Source: Lutibacter sp. Hel_I_33_5 (GTDB lineage Bacteria > Bacteroidota > Bacteroidia > Flavobacteriales > Flavobacteriaceae). Taken from it: a stretch of 64,000 nt of DNA. The DNA lies in assembly GCF_007827455.1 (NCBI RefSeq), contig NZ_VISM01000001.1, forward strand, positions 2,395,501 through 2,459,500. Reading direction: 5' to 3'. The translations under genes and the position numbers were made by a program. The notes beneath the pieces were generated by a model that saw nothing but the letters and a program-made list of their open reading frames with translations, was not told where the DNA came from and did no database searches. The stretch's first letter is position 1. Each line of letters opens with the position of its first letter. Positions 44,689 through 56,282 of the stretch are shown here, piece after piece.

Positions 44689-46365
44689 ATGGCACATTTA
44701 TCTGATATAGAAATTGCACAAAAAAAAGAGTTATTACATATTAAAGATATTGCAGAGAAGTTAAGTGTCTCTGAAGATGATATAGAAATGTACGGAAAGT
44801 ATAAGGCAAAACTACCTTTATCTTTAATTGATGATGAAAAAGTAAATCAAAATAACTTGGTTTTAGTAACGGCGTTAACTCCTACACCAACAGGTGAAGG
44901 TAAAACTACTGTTTCAATAGGATTGACAGAAGGATTAAATAAAATTGGTAAACAAGCAACTGTTGTTTTACGTGAGCCTTCTTTGGGGCCTGTTTTTGGA
45001 ATAAAAGGCGGAGCTGCAGGTGGAGGATATTCTCAAGTTGTACCGATGGAAGATATTAATTTACATTTTACGGGTGATTTTAACGCCATAGAAAAAGCAA
45101 ATAATTTATTGTCTGCATTAATTGATAATAATATTCAAAGTAGGATAAGTAATTTAAATATTGATCCAAGAACAATTTTGTGGAAACGTGTTATTGATAT
45201 GAACGATCGTTCTTTAAGACAGATAACTATTGGGTTAGGTGGTACAGCAAATGGAGTTCCAAGAGAAGATGGGTTTAATATAACACCAGCTTCAGAAGTG
45301 ATGGCTATTTTATGTATGGCTACTAATTTTGATAATTTAAAAAAGCGTTTAGGAAATATTTTTATTGGATTTACTTATGATAAAAAGCCAGTTTTTGCTA
45401 GTGATCTAAAAGCTGAGAATGCTATGGCAATTTTATTGAAAGATGCAATTAAGCCTAATTTAGTACAAACATTAGAAGAAAATCCAGCTATAATTCACGG
45501 AGGTCCTTTCGCAAATATTGCGCAAGGAACCAATACTATTATTGCTACTAAAATGGGACTTTCTTTATCTAATTATGTAGTAACGGAAGCTGGTTTTGGT
45601 GCGGATTTGGGTGCAGAAAAATTCTTGAATATAAAATCTGCATACGCTAAGTTAAATCCTAAATGTGTAGTTTTAGTGGCTACAATTAGAGCGCTACGTC
45701 ATCATGGGAAATCTCCAAAAGAAGAATACAATACGCCAAACTTAGAACGTGTAAAAGAAGGGTTTAGAAATCTTGAAAAACATATAGAGAATATTAGAAA
45801 ATACAATATAGAATCCGTGGTTGCTATAAATTCGTTTATATCAGATACAGATGAAGAAGTGCAGTTTGTTATTGATGCATGTAAACAATTAGGTGTAGAG
45901 GCTGTTTTATCTGAAGGTTGGGCTAAAGGTGGAAAAGGAACTCAAAATCTTGCTAAAGCAGTTGTAAATGTAGTTGAAAATAAAGCAACTCAACTTAAAC
46001 CTTTGTATGATTGGAAAAGTCCAGTGAAAGAAAAAATTGAAACAATTGCTAAAGAAATTTATGGAGCAGAAAAAGTAGAGTATAGTAAAAAAGCACAATT
46101 AAATTTACGTAGAATTGATAGGTTAGGTTTTAATGATTTTGCGATTTGTATGGCTAAAACTCAAAAATCATTTTCAGATAATGCATCATTAATCGGAAGA
46201 CCTGAAGGTTTTACTGTTACTGTACGTGAAATAGAGATTGCAGCTGGAGCGCAATTTATTATTCCAATTTTAGGTAAAATGATGCGTATGCCAGGATTGC
46301 CATCTATTCCTGCGTCTGAAGGAATGACGATTGACAGTAATGGTGTTATTTCTGGTTTGTCTTAA
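44689..46365 (+). CDS. fhs: Formate-tetrahydrofolate ligase
   Basis: The enzyme makes 10-formyl-tetrahydrofolate from formate, ATP and tetrahydrofolate, feeding purine and formyl-Met-tRNA synthesis. The ATP motif TPTPTGEGKTTVSIGL is near residue 64, and EPSLGPVFGIKGGAAGGG and FNITPASEVMAILC are family signatures. The length of 558 residues is normal. The upstream 195-base gap shows a weak TATATTTA -7 box at 44640 but no riboswitch that I can recognise. It converges on the DUF4412-like gene. Confidence 0.95.
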   Translation: MAHLSDIEIAQKKELLHIKDIAEKLSVSEDDIEMYGKYKAKLPLSLIDDEKVNQNNLVLVTALTPTPTGEGKTTVSIGLTEGLNKIGKQATVVLREPSLGPVFGIKGGAAGGGYSQVVPMEDINLHFTGDFNAIEKANNLLSALIDNNIQSRISNLNIDPRTILWKRVIDMNDRSLRQITIGLGGTANGVPREDGFNITPASEVMAILCMATNFDNLKKRLGNIFIGFTYDKKPVFASDLKAENAMAILLKDAIKPNLVQTLEENPAIIHGGPFANIAQGTNTIIATKMGLSLSNYVVTEAGFGADLGAEKFLNIKSAYAKLNPKCVVLVATIRALRHHGKSPKEEYNTPNLERVKEGFRNLEKHIENIRKYNIESVVAINSFISDTDEEVQFVIDACKQLGVEAVLSEGWAKGGKGTQNLAKAVVNVVENKATQLKPLYDWKSPVKEKIETIAKEIYGAEKVEYSKKAQLNLRRIDRLGFNDFAICMAKTQKSFSDNASLIGRPEGFTVTVREIEIAAGAQFIIPILGKMMRMPGLPSIPASEGMTIDSNGVISGLS

Positions 46366-46383
46366 ATTAAGGTTAGTAAATTA

Positions 46384-47049
46384 TTAATCAATTCCAGCTG
46401 GACTTGGTTTTTCTGGTTTTTTAAAACCATCAGGAATGCTAAAGTCAAATAGATTATTATCTACCTCTTTTTTAGTAACCTCGGTAACTTTTAATTCGAC
46501 TTCCATGTCAATTCCTCCTTGATTTACGTTGACAATAGTAAGCATTGGAAACCCTTTAATTTTGTCTTGAATAACAACTGTATTTTGAGTAGGAGCAGAA
46601 ATTTTTTCAGTCATAAATAAGGTTAATTTAGTTTCAATTGATCCTTTCTTTATTACAACATCATAGCCTATACAATTGTAGCCTGCAATTGTCATTGTTT
46701 TGTTGTTTTCAGAAACTGTTACATCATCTGGTTTGCTATTATTTAAATCTTTTTCAATATAAATTTTTCCTGCCATTGGGTTATCAGAAAGCAATAACAT
46801 TTTCTTTTTATTATTATCAATAATTGTAGTGTTGTCACCAATCATATTATGCTTTTGTTCTGTTCTTGACATATTGTTTTTAAAGTAATATGTAATTGGA
46901 ACTTCACCAATCATTTGAAACATAGCTTTTGCTTGTGCGTTATCAGTAGACATTTTCATTGTCATTTTTATAACGCCTTCTTCTAGTTTTTCTTGAGAAA
47001 CTACAGATACTGTTATCAGGAGAATAAATAATTGAACAATTTTTTTCAT
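46384..47049 (-). CDS. Exported DUF4412-like protein
   Basis: A signal peptide (MKKIVQLFILLITVSVVSQ) precedes about 200 residues of mostly beta-strand sequence. The pattern GVIKMTMKMS ... PITYYFKNNMSRTEQ ... MLLLSDNPMAGK ... IAGYNCIGYDVVIK ... FDFSIPDGFK resembles the DUF4412 group of exported proteins. The function is unknown; a periplasmic or surface lipid-binding role is only a guess. It lies downstream of the mdh terminator, so it probably has its own promoter. Confidence 0.72.
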   Translation of the reverse strand: MKKIVQLFILLITVSVVSQEKLEEGVIKMTMKMSTDNAQAKAMFQMIGEVPITYYFKNNMSRTEQKHNMIGDNTTIIDNNKKKMLLLSDNPMAGKIYIEKDLNNSKPDDVTVSENNKTMTIAGYNCIGYDVVIKKGSIETKLTLFMTEKISAPTQNTVVIQDKIKGFPMLTIVNVNQGGIDMEVELKVTEVTKKEVDNNLFDFSIPDGFKKPEKPSPAGID

Positions 47050-47080
47050 GGTTTTATTTTAAAATTATAAAAAAAACCTC

Positions 47081-47108
47081 TCTTATTTAAGAGAGGTTAG
47101 CTTATACA
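47081..47108 (-). terminator. mdh terminator
   Basis: The stem AACCTCTCTTA (47085-47095) pairs perfectly with 47098-47108. The plus-strand A run before it is a T run on the minus strand, so it terminates mdh transcripts. Confidence 0.9.
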
Positions 47109-47126
47109 AATATACTTTTTTTAAAA

Positions 47127-48053
47127 TTAAATATTTAAAGAAGTATTGTTATTCTTTACAGCTTCTGCAGAAGATGCTAAGTGTTCTTTCTCTGCGTCAC
47201 TTAGATTAATTTCTACGATACGTTCTATTCCGTTTTTTCCTAAAACAACAGGAACTCCAATACACAATCCAGATAATCCATATTCACCATCTAATAATGT
47301 TGAACAAGGGAATATTTTTTTAGTATCACATGCAATTGCTTGAACCATTCCAGAAACAGCAGCACCAGGAGCATACCAAGCAGAAGTGCCTAGTAATCCA
47401 GTTAATGTGGCGCCACCAACTTTAGTATCTTGTTTTACTTGTTCTAATTTTTCTTCTGATAAAAACTCAGAAACAGGAACAGAGTTTCTAGTTGCTAATC
47501 TAGTTAATGGAACCATTCCTTTATCAGAATGTCCACCGATAACCATTCCGTCAATATCAGAAATTGGAGCTTCTAAAGCTTCAGCTAATCTATATTTAAA
47601 ACGAGCAGAATCTAATGCACCGCCCATTCCGATAATTCTATTTTTTGGTAATCCAGTTGTTTTATGAACTAAATAGGTCATTGTATCCATTGGATTAGAA
47701 ACCACGATAATAATTGTATTTGGCGAATGTTCTATTAAGCTTGCAGAAACCATTTTTACAATTCCAGCATTGATGCCTAATAATTCATCACGTGACATTC
47801 CTGGTTTACGTGCGATACCAGAAGTAATAACACAAACATCAGAATTTGCAGTTTTACTATAATCTCCAGTAGTACCAGTAATTTTAGTGTCAAAACCATT
47901 TAAAGAGGCAGTTTGCATTAAATCCATTGCTTTTCCTTCTGCAAAACCTTCTTTAATATCTAATACAACTACTTCTGATGCGAAGTTTTTAATTGCTATG
48001 TACTCTGCACAACTTGCTCCAACAGCACCTGCACCTACAACTGTTACTTTCAT
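47127..48053 (-). CDS. mdh: Malate dehydrogenase
   Basis: This LDH-like malate dehydrogenase oxidises malate to oxaloacetate with NAD in the citric acid cycle. The NAD motif VVGAGAVGASCAEYIA starts at residue 4, the substrate Arg region is ARKPGMSRDELLG, VSNPMDTMTYL follows, and the catalytic His is in IGGHSDKGMVPL. The R-x4-R substrate loop supports malate over lactate. The length is 308 residues. It is monocistronic between two terminators. Confidence 0.94.
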   Translation of the reverse strand: MKVTVVGAGAVGASCAEYIAIKNFASEVVVLDIKEGFAEGKAMDLMQTASLNGFDTKITGTTGDYSKTANSDVCVITSGIARKPGMSRDELLGINAGIVKMVSASLIEHSPNTIIIVVSNPMDTMTYLVHKTTGLPKNRIIGMGGALDSARFKYRLAEALEAPISDIDGMVIGGHSDKGMVPLTRLATRNSVPVSEFLSEEKLEQVKQDTKVGGATLTGLLGTSAWYAPGAAVSGMVQAIACDTKKIFPCSTLLDGEYGLSGLCIGVPVVLGKNGIERIVEINLSDAEKEHLASSAEAVKNNNTSLNI

Positions 48054-48089
48054 TTTATTTGTTTTTAATGATCATTAATTTAAGTTGCA

Positions 48090-48097
48090 CAAAAGTA
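48090..48097 (-). promoter_or_regulatory. Probable -7 box for mdh
   Basis: Minus-strand TACTTTTG matches TAnnTTTG and lies about 37 bases upstream of the mdh ATG; the -33 element is unclear. Confidence 0.4.
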
Positions 48098-48122
48098 GAG
48101 AATTACAAAATCATATAAAAAC

Positions 48123-48152
48123 AAAAAGCTCTTGAAATTTCAAGAGCTTTTT
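48123..48152 (-). terminator. Terminator of the DUF6588-like gene
   Basis: A 30-base perfect palindrome has the 15-base arm AAAAAGCTCTTGAAA at 48123-48137. It is bounded by A and T runs, so it can work in both directions, and it lies 20 bases after the stop of the gene at 48173. Confidence 0.88.
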
Positions 48153-48172
48153 ATATAAAAATGTATTTTTTA

Positions 48173-49237
48173 TTATCTGATACTGATTGCAATACCAGCA
48201 CTAATTGTATTATACTCTTGTAACGTATAATCAGCAAATATTTTAAAGAACCCTAAACTTAGTCTAGCTCCTACAGTGGTTTTAAAGCCGCTTGCATCAA
48301 ACTCCATGTTTGATGGTGGTGATAAATCAATTTTTTCTGTATAACTAGTTCCTGCTATATTATATGAATAATTACCTTCATAAGTACCACTCATTACTAA
48401 ACTAGAATTACCACTACCGTATCCTAAACCTCCATAAATATTGATGAAAGGAAAATTTAATGAAGCGATAGCCTGAATAGTATAAGCAGATAAATTAAAT
48501 TCTGCTTTTGCATTATTTATAGTAATATCACCTGTCTGATTTGGAATTCCATAACTTACATCCATAGATGTATAAGCTGCTAATAAAGAAACATGTAATG
48601 GAGTTTTACCTAAAGGACCAAACCAATCTGTAATTTCTTTTTTAAGACCTAAACCATACATTCCTGCTTTACCGCCATCATCCCCTAAATCAGTTTCAGG
48701 AAAATAACGTACACTAGCTTCAAATTTTCCAGGTAAGCCAATATTAAATTGAACTAATGGGGCAGGAACAGCTTTTAAGGGTAAATCACCAACCACCCCA
48801 CCTGGCAACGTTAAGTTTGCAGTAACATTTTGTGATTGTCCATTTGCTGGAGAAGCTGGGTCATTAATTGTTACATTCCTTGTAACAGTTAAACTAGTTG
48901 AATTACTAGGTCCAGCAAAAGTTGATGCTGATGAAGCTCCAGAAATAGAAGTTAAACCTAATGCGGTTAAATTAAATAATTCTCTTTCAGTTGGTACTTT
49001 TGCAGCACTTAATCCTATTGTTAAATCAAATCCTAAAACCTTGTGAACTTTCGCAGTATGAAACCATCCATTGTTCATGCTGTAAATAAACCCCTCCATG
49101 GCAGGAGCAAAATATCCTTGCATTAATTTGGTTGCATCATTCTTGTCTGCAAGTAAAATATTTTCAAAACCATCTTGTGCTTTTGAATTTAAGGATAACG
49201 TAAGTGTTGCTATAAATAATAGCGCATACTTCTTCAT
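48173..49237 (-). CDS. DUF6588-like probable outer-membrane beta-barrel protein
   Basis: The protein has a signal peptide (MKKYALLFIATLTLSLNSKAQ) and 354 residues rich in alternating beta strands, ending in an aromatic/hydrophobic strand (NTISAGIAISIR) as barrels do. The pattern ADKNDATKLMQGYFAPAMEG, YSMNNGWFHTAKVHKVLGFD and FEASVRYFPETDLGDDGGK fits the DUF6588 proteins I recall from Bacteroidota. A variable Ser/Thr-rich stretch lies at about residues 97-145. The ligand or partner is unknown. Confidence 0.68.
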   Translation of the reverse strand: MKKYALLFIATLTLSLNSKAQDGFENILLADKNDATKLMQGYFAPAMEGFIYSMNNGWFHTAKVHKVLGFDLTIGLSAAKVPTERELFNLTALGLTSISGASSASTFAGPSNSTSLTVTRNVTINDPASPANGQSQNVTANLTLPGGVVGDLPLKAVPAPLVQFNIGLPGKFEASVRYFPETDLGDDGGKAGMYGLGLKKEITDWFGPLGKTPLHVSLLAAYTSMDVSYGIPNQTGDITINNAKAEFNLSAYTIQAIASLNFPFINIYGGLGYGSGNSSLVMSGTYEGNYSYNIAGTSYTEKIDLSPPSNMEFDASGFKTTVGARLSLGFFKIFADYTLQEYNTISAGIAISIR

Positions 49238-49284
49238 AATATAGTATATTTAATTAATAATTGGTTAAACTTTAGGCAAGATAT

Positions 49285-49320
49285 AAAAAAAAACACATTT
49301 CAAAAATTGAAATGTGTTTT
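49285..49320 (-). terminator. gyrB terminator
   Basis: AAAACACATTTCAA (49290-49303), loop AAA and its perfect complement (49307-49320) are preceded by an A run that reads as T on the minus strand. Confidence 0.88.
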
Positions 49321-49351
49321 TAAGATGTTAAATACGGTATATCACGTAGTT

Positions 49352-51379
<2,028 letters not shown>

Positions 51380-51501
51380 TTAGATGATGAAACTTGTAAT
51401 TATTAACATTTGTTCATTACTAAGAAAGTGTCTTAAATAGCTTAAAAATGAGTTTATTTTTAATTTTGATATTTCTAAAATCGATGATTATTTAAAAGAA
51501 T

Positions 51502-51529
51502 AAAAAAAATCCCGCAGAAGCGAGATTTT
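51502..51529 (-). terminator. Terminator of the gatCAB/aspS operon
   Basis: AAAATCcCGC with loop AGAA pairs with GCGaGATTTT (one C/A mismatch); the A run at 51502-51509 is a T run on the minus strand. It lies 28 bases beyond the gatB/aspS stop. Confidence 0.82.
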
Positions 51530-51557
51530 AAAATTTTATAATAGAGTGAAATTTACA

Positions 51558-54500
51558 CTATTTAATCACTTTTACATTCATTTCCTCAACTTTTTTATCA
51601 GATAAAGGAGAAGGAGCGTTAAATAATAAATCTTCACTGGATCCTGTTTTTGGGAAAGCCATGACTTCTCTAATAGATGCTTTTTTCTCTAAAATCATCA
51701 TCAATCGATCAATTCCCCAAGCAATTCCACCATGAGGAGGAGCACCGTATTGAAACGCTTTGTACATGGTTCCAACACTTTTCATCATTTCTTCTTTATT
51801 GTACCCCATATTTTTATAGGTAGCTTCTAATATTTCAGCTTTATGTGCACGAACTGAACCACCACCGATTTCAAAACCATTTAAGATTAAATCATATTGT
51901 TGCGCTATGATTGTTCCAATTTCATCATCATTTCCAGTCATATGTTTTTCTAAATCATAAATTGCTGGCATAGAAAAAGGATTATGTGTAAACGTCCATC
52001 TTCCTTCTTCTGTTTTTTCAAACATTGGGAAATCTACCACCCAAGCTGGTCTTAATTCCTTTGAGTTAATCAACTTTAAAATTCTACCCATTTCCTGGCG
52101 AACAGCATCTAATGCTTTATTAGCAGTTGCATAATCTGCAGCAGAGAAAAATACAATGTCACCAATTTGAGCGTCAGCAGCTTTAATAATGTTGGCAGCA
52201 ATCTCTTCACCTAAAAACTTAATGATTGGCGATTGTAAATCATTTTCATTCACAATAATATAGGCTAAACCTCCAAGCCCATTTTGTTGAGCAATTGCTG
52301 TTAGGTTTTCAATTTGACCTTTAGACATACGTTTCTTACCTTGTTCTTTTGCAGAAACTTTAATACATTTTACAATTCCACCATCTTCAATAGGTTTGCT
52401 AAAAACTTGAAATGTAGTGTCTTTTACAATTTCAGTAATATCTTGCATTTGTAATCCGAAACGTAAATCTGGTCTGTCGCAACCGTATTTATCCATCGCA
52501 TTTTTATAGGTAATAACTTCAAACGGATGTAAAATCCATTTTTTACCATATATTTTTGTCACCACTTCATTAAACATTTTTGTGTTTAAATCTATGATTT
52601 GTTGCATACTAGCATATGCTAATTCTATATCTAATTGTGTGAATTCTGGCTGACGATCTCCACGAGAATCTTCGTCTCTAAAACAACGAGCAATTTGGAA
52701 ATATTTCTCAAAACCACCAACCATTAACATTTGCTTAAACTGTTGAGGTGCTTGTGGCAAAGTATAAAAAGAACCTGCTTGTTTTCTTGTTGGAACAATA
52801 AATTCTCTAGCACCTTCATCAGTTCCAGCGGTTAAAATAGGCGTTTCAATTTCTAAGAATTCTTCTTCATCTAAAATATCACGTAATAACTTAATTACTC
52901 TATGACGATTTACAATTGCCTTGCGAACATCGTCATTTCTGTGGTCTAAAAACTTGTATTGAAAACGAGTAGTTTCATTTGTTTTCATTGCTCTTTTTAT
53001 TTCAAAAGGCAATGTTTTAGATAAATTTAATATTTCTAAAGTGGCTGTTTCTAATTCTAGTTTACCTGTTCTTAAACCTGCATTATAGTCATCTTCTTTT
53101 CTTTGAACAACAATTCCAGTAACCATAATTACAGTTTCTGGTTTCAATTTAACAAGTTCATCTAGATTTGGGAATGACTCTCTACTTAATCGTACTTGAA
53201 ATATTTGATTGCTAGAATCACGTAAATCGATGAAAATTAATTCCCCATGATCTCGCACACTAGAAACCCAACCAGATAAAGTTACTTCTTCGTTAATTGA
53301 AGTTTCTGTTAGTTGAGAGATTTTATGTGTTCTATATTCATCTTTTATGATGATAGGAACTTGAGTTAATTCTTCTTCTGCTTTAGCTATTTGCTTTTGG
53401 CTATTCGTTTTTTGTTTTTCGTTTCCATTATTTTCACTTCCAACTTCACCAGAAAGAGAACTTAAAATTCCTTCTCTAATTACTTTTCCTGAAGCACCTT
53501 TACCAATAATAGCGATTACTTTACCAACTAAAATACCAGCTTTACCTTGGTTTCCTCCTTTGATATCATTTGCAACTGCTTCGTTTTCTGAAATTACTTT
53601 TTTGATGGCATTTTGAATTTGCGCTTCAGAAATAGTATTCTCTTTAAAGTAAGTTGTATAATCAAAACTAGCATTATCTAATAATGATTTTATAGCATTT
53701 TGAGCAAGAACTACAGTTACTTTGTTTTCTTTAAGTAGTGAGAAAATGGTTGTGAAATCTTCAATATTTTGAATCTTCACATAATCTTCAGGTTTAATAT
53801 TATTGGTTAGTGTTTTCGCAACAAATGACGCATCACCAATCTTGTTGTTAATCGTGACAAAGGTTTCAGATCGTAATGAATCTCCAGTGAAAAACTTTGC
53901 GTCTTGCGGTAAAACACCACCTTTAATTAGTATTGACTCTACGGCAAAAGGTAAGGCGCTTGTATCTACATCAATAGACTCTACAACTTCTTTTATACTA
54001 ACAAAAGGTAAATCTGGTTCAGAGATAAAGCGATAATCTGCTTCAAACTCCTTTTTACGCATCGTCTTTGTTTGCTTTAATTCTGCATCAAATAAAACGG
54101 TAGTTTGGTCGGGTCTAAATTTTTTATGCTCAACAAAATAGTTTAGTTGCTTTTCAATTTCTTCCTTTAAAGCATCGACCATAAACTTAAACGAGTTTAG
54201 GTTTTTTATTTCTGTTCTGGGGTTTAAATCGTTGCTTCCTTTTTTACGTAAAGAGACAGAAACATCCGATTTAAATTCACCTTTTTCAAGGTTAGCTTCC
54301 GATATTTTTAAATTTTGAACAATACGCTGTATGTATTGCGCGTAGGTTGATGCATCTTCAATATTACGAACACATGGTTCTGTAACTATTTCTATTAAAG
54401 GTACACCTGCTTTATTAAAATCGACTAAAGAAACATTCTTTTCGTGCATTAATTTTGCTGCGTCTTCCTCAATATGAGTTTGAGTTAGTTCAACAGTAAA

Positions 54501-54881
54501 CTGTGATCCATCATTTCTAAAACACGATACTTTTCCATCTGGAATTACCGGATTGTGGTATTGTGTAATTTGAATATTTTTCGGGTTATCTGGGTATTCG
54601 TAATGCTTTCTATCCCACGAGATGATTTCGTTTGAAAAACTAGATTCTACAGCTTTTCCAAAGTAAATAGCTTTTGTAATCGCTTCTTTATTAATAGCGG
54701 GTAATACACCCATTTGCCCTGTACAAACTGAACAAATATTTTCGTTAGGTTTGTCTATTTCAGTGTTTGGACACGAACAAAATAATTTTGTCTTTGTGTT
54801 TAATCGTACGTGTGTTTCAAGTCCGATAACCAACTCTAAATCTTGTGCTTCAATCGCTGCGTTTAATTGCTCTAATTCCAT
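51558..54881 (-). CDS. gatB/aspS: Fused amidotransferase subunit GatB-aspartyl-tRNA synthetase
   Basis: Residues 1 to about 478 are a full GatB with the N-terminal VIGLETHVRLNTKTKLFCSC, the zinc cysteines CSC and CSVC, and the C-terminal YqeY-like helices ending GKASGKVIREGILSSL. A hydrophilic linker of about 35 residues (GEVGSENNGNEKQKTNSQKQ) follows. From about residue 515 a complete bacterial-type AspRS begins: OB fold with SSVRDHGELIFIDLRD, motif 2 FRDEDSRGDRQPEFTQLDIE, a GAD insert, and motif 3 GGIAWGIDRLMMIL. The enzyme would mis-charge tRNA(Asn) with Asp and hand it directly to the amidotransferase. It is the last gene of gatC-gatA-gatB/aspS, with its start at the gatA stop. Confidence 0.95.
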   Translation of the reverse strand: MELEQLNAAIEAQDLELVIGLETHVRLNTKTKLFCSCPNTEIDKPNENICSVCTGQMGVLPAINKEAITKAIYFGKAVESSFSNEIISWDRKHYEYPDNPKNIQITQYHNPVIPDGKVSCFRNDGSQFTVELTQTHIEEDAAKLMHEKNVSLVDFNKAGVPLIEIVTEPCVRNIEDASTYAQYIQRIVQNLKISEANLEKGEFKSDVSVSLRKKGSNDLNPRTEIKNLNSFKFMVDALKEEIEKQLNYFVEHKKFRPDQTTVLFDAELKQTKTMRKKEFEADYRFISEPDLPFVSIKEVVESIDVDTSALPFAVESILIKGGVLPQDAKFFTGDSLRSETFVTINNKIGDASFVAKTLTNNIKPEDYVKIQNIEDFTTIFSLLKENKVTVVLAQNAIKSLLDNASFDYTTYFKENTISEAQIQNAIKKVISENEAVANDIKGGNQGKAGILVGKVIAIIGKGASGKVIREGILSSLSGEVGSENNGNEKQKTNSQKQIAKAEEELTQVPIIIKDEYRTHKISQLTETSINEEVTLSGWVSSVRDHGELIFIDLRDSSNQIFQVRLSRESFPNLDELVKLKPETVIMVTGIVVQRKEDDYNAGLRTGKLELETATLEILNLSKTLPFEIKRAMKTNETTRFQYKFLDHRNDDVRKAIVNRHRVIKLLRDILDEEEFLEIETPILTAGTDEGAREFIVPTRKQAGSFYTLPQAPQQFKQMLMVGGFEKYFQIARCFRDEDSRGDRQPEFTQLDIELAYASMQQIIDLNTKMFNEVVTKIYGKKWILHPFEVITYKNAMDKYGCDRPDLRFGLQMQDITEIVKDTTFQVFSKPIEDGGIVKCIKVSAKEQGKKRMSKGQIENLTAIAQQNGLGGLAYIIVNENDLQSPIIKFLGEEIAANIIKAADAQIGDIVFFSAADYATANKALDAVRQEMGRILKLINSKELRPAWVVDFPMFEKTEEGRWTFTHNPFSMPAIYDLEKHMTGNDDEIGTIIAQQYDLILNGFEIGGGSVRAHKAEILEATYKNMGYNKEEMMKSVGTMYKAFQYGAPPHGGIAWGIDRLMMILEKKASIREVMAFPKTGSSEDLLFNAPSPLSDKKVEEMNVKVIK

Positions 54882-56281
54882 TATAGTACGTCGTTTAAAA
54901 AGTTAGCAAAAGTTAAAACTTTATCGTCATTTTTTTTCGCTGCCGATATTTGTAATCCTGTAACTGTTCCTTTAGGAATGGTTAATGTTGGTAATTGTGC
55001 TAAGCTAAAACCAACGGTGTATGCGTCTGATAAATACATGGCCAACGGATCTTTTAAGCTGTTTCCTATTTCTGGCGGAGCTGCTGGTGTTACTGGAGAT
55101 AAAATAATATCTACATCGTTAAAATCGGCGTCAAAACTTTGTGAGATTTGATCTCTTAAAGCTAATCCTTTTAGGTAAATAGCATCTGAAAACCCTTGTG
55201 ATAATACTTGATTTCCACCAACAATTCTGCGTTTTGTTTCTTCAGAAAAATTTTCTGAACGTGTTACAGCGTAGGTTTCTTTTAAATTGTCAGATTCAAT
55301 TCTATTTCCATAGTTAGTGCCATCTAAGCGCGATAGGTTAGAGGCTGTTTCTGCCATAGCAAGTGTATAATAAGTAGAAACTAATGTGTTCGATTCAAAA
55401 AAGTCTAAGGCTTTAACTTCAATACCCTTGGCTTTTATTTTTTCAATAGTTTTTAAAAAATCTGCTTTTACCTGAGTGTCAATAGCATCAGAATCTATGA
55501 AGTTTTTAAAATACCCAACAGATTTAACAGTATTGGAATTTAAAATATCAGCATCATTAATATCTTCTGATTGATACGTGGTTTGATCTTTAGCATCTTT
55601 TCCACTCATTGTATTTAGTACAATACGAATATCTTCGATCGATTTTGCTAAAGGTCCTACACAATCGGTTGACGATGCATAAGCCATTAATCCGTAACGT
55701 GAAATACGACCGTAAGTTGGTTTTAAACCATAAACGGAATTATATCCAGCAGGTTGACGTACAGAACCACCAGTGTCGCCTCCTATAGAAAATACGGTGT
55801 AATCTTTTGCAACATTTACAGCCGATCCACCACTAGATCCACCACCAACTAAATTAGGATTATTGGCATTTTTCACAGCGCCAAATATGGTGTTCTCACT
55901 TGACGATCCGTGACCAAAGCTATCACAGTTTTCTTTTACAATCGGTATTGCACCTGCGTCTAATAACTTCTGGATTGCCGTTGCTGTATAAGCCGATTTA
56001 TAGTTTTTTAATAAATTAGAACTAGCCGTTGTGTTTGTGCCCTGAAACATATACACATCTTTAATGCCGAAAGGAATACCTTCTAATAAACCTATAGATT
56101 CACCATTGTTTATTTTAGCATCAACTTTAGCCGCTAATTCTAAAGCAATAGTATCAAGTAAAGTGTTTACTGAATTGTGTGTGTTTTGCTGTAAAAGGTC
56201 TAATTTTTCTTGAATTAGTGCTGTGCAAGTAATTTGTTTAGACACCAGTTGTTGGTGTGTTTTTTTTATCTGCGACTCCAT
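54881..56281 (-). CDS. gatA: Asp/Glu-tRNA amidotransferase subunit A
   Basis: GatA is the glutaminase/amidase subunit that releases ammonia for the amidation of Asp-tRNA(Asn) or Glu-tRNA(Gln). The amidase triad is visible: Lys in FGIKDVYMFQGTN, the cis-Ser in GGGSSGGSAVNVA and the nucleophile Ser in GGDTGGSVRQPAG. The length of 466 residues is slightly short of the usual ~485. It starts two bases after gatC, and its last base overlaps the start of gatB/aspS, so the three subunits are translated together. Confidence 0.95.
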   Translation of the reverse strand: MESQIKKTHQQLVSKQITCTALIQEKLDLLQQNTHNSVNTLLDTIALELAAKVDAKINNGESIGLLEGIPFGIKDVYMFQGTNTTASSNLLKNYKSAYTATAIQKLLDAGAIPIVKENCDSFGHGSSSENTIFGAVKNANNPNLVGGGSSGGSAVNVAKDYTVFSIGGDTGGSVRQPAGYNSVYGLKPTYGRISRYGLMAYASSTDCVGPLAKSIEDIRIVLNTMSGKDAKDQTTYQSEDINDADILNSNTVKSVGYFKNFIDSDAIDTQVKADFLKTIEKIKAKGIEVKALDFFESNTLVSTYYTLAMAETASNLSRLDGTNYGNRIESDNLKETYAVTRSENFSEETKRRIVGGNQVLSQGFSDAIYLKGLALRDQISQSFDADFNDVDIILSPVTPAAPPEIGNSLKDPLAMYLSDAYTVGFSLAQLPTLTIPKGTVTGLQISAAKKNDDKVLTFANFLNDVL

Positions 56282-56282
56282 G

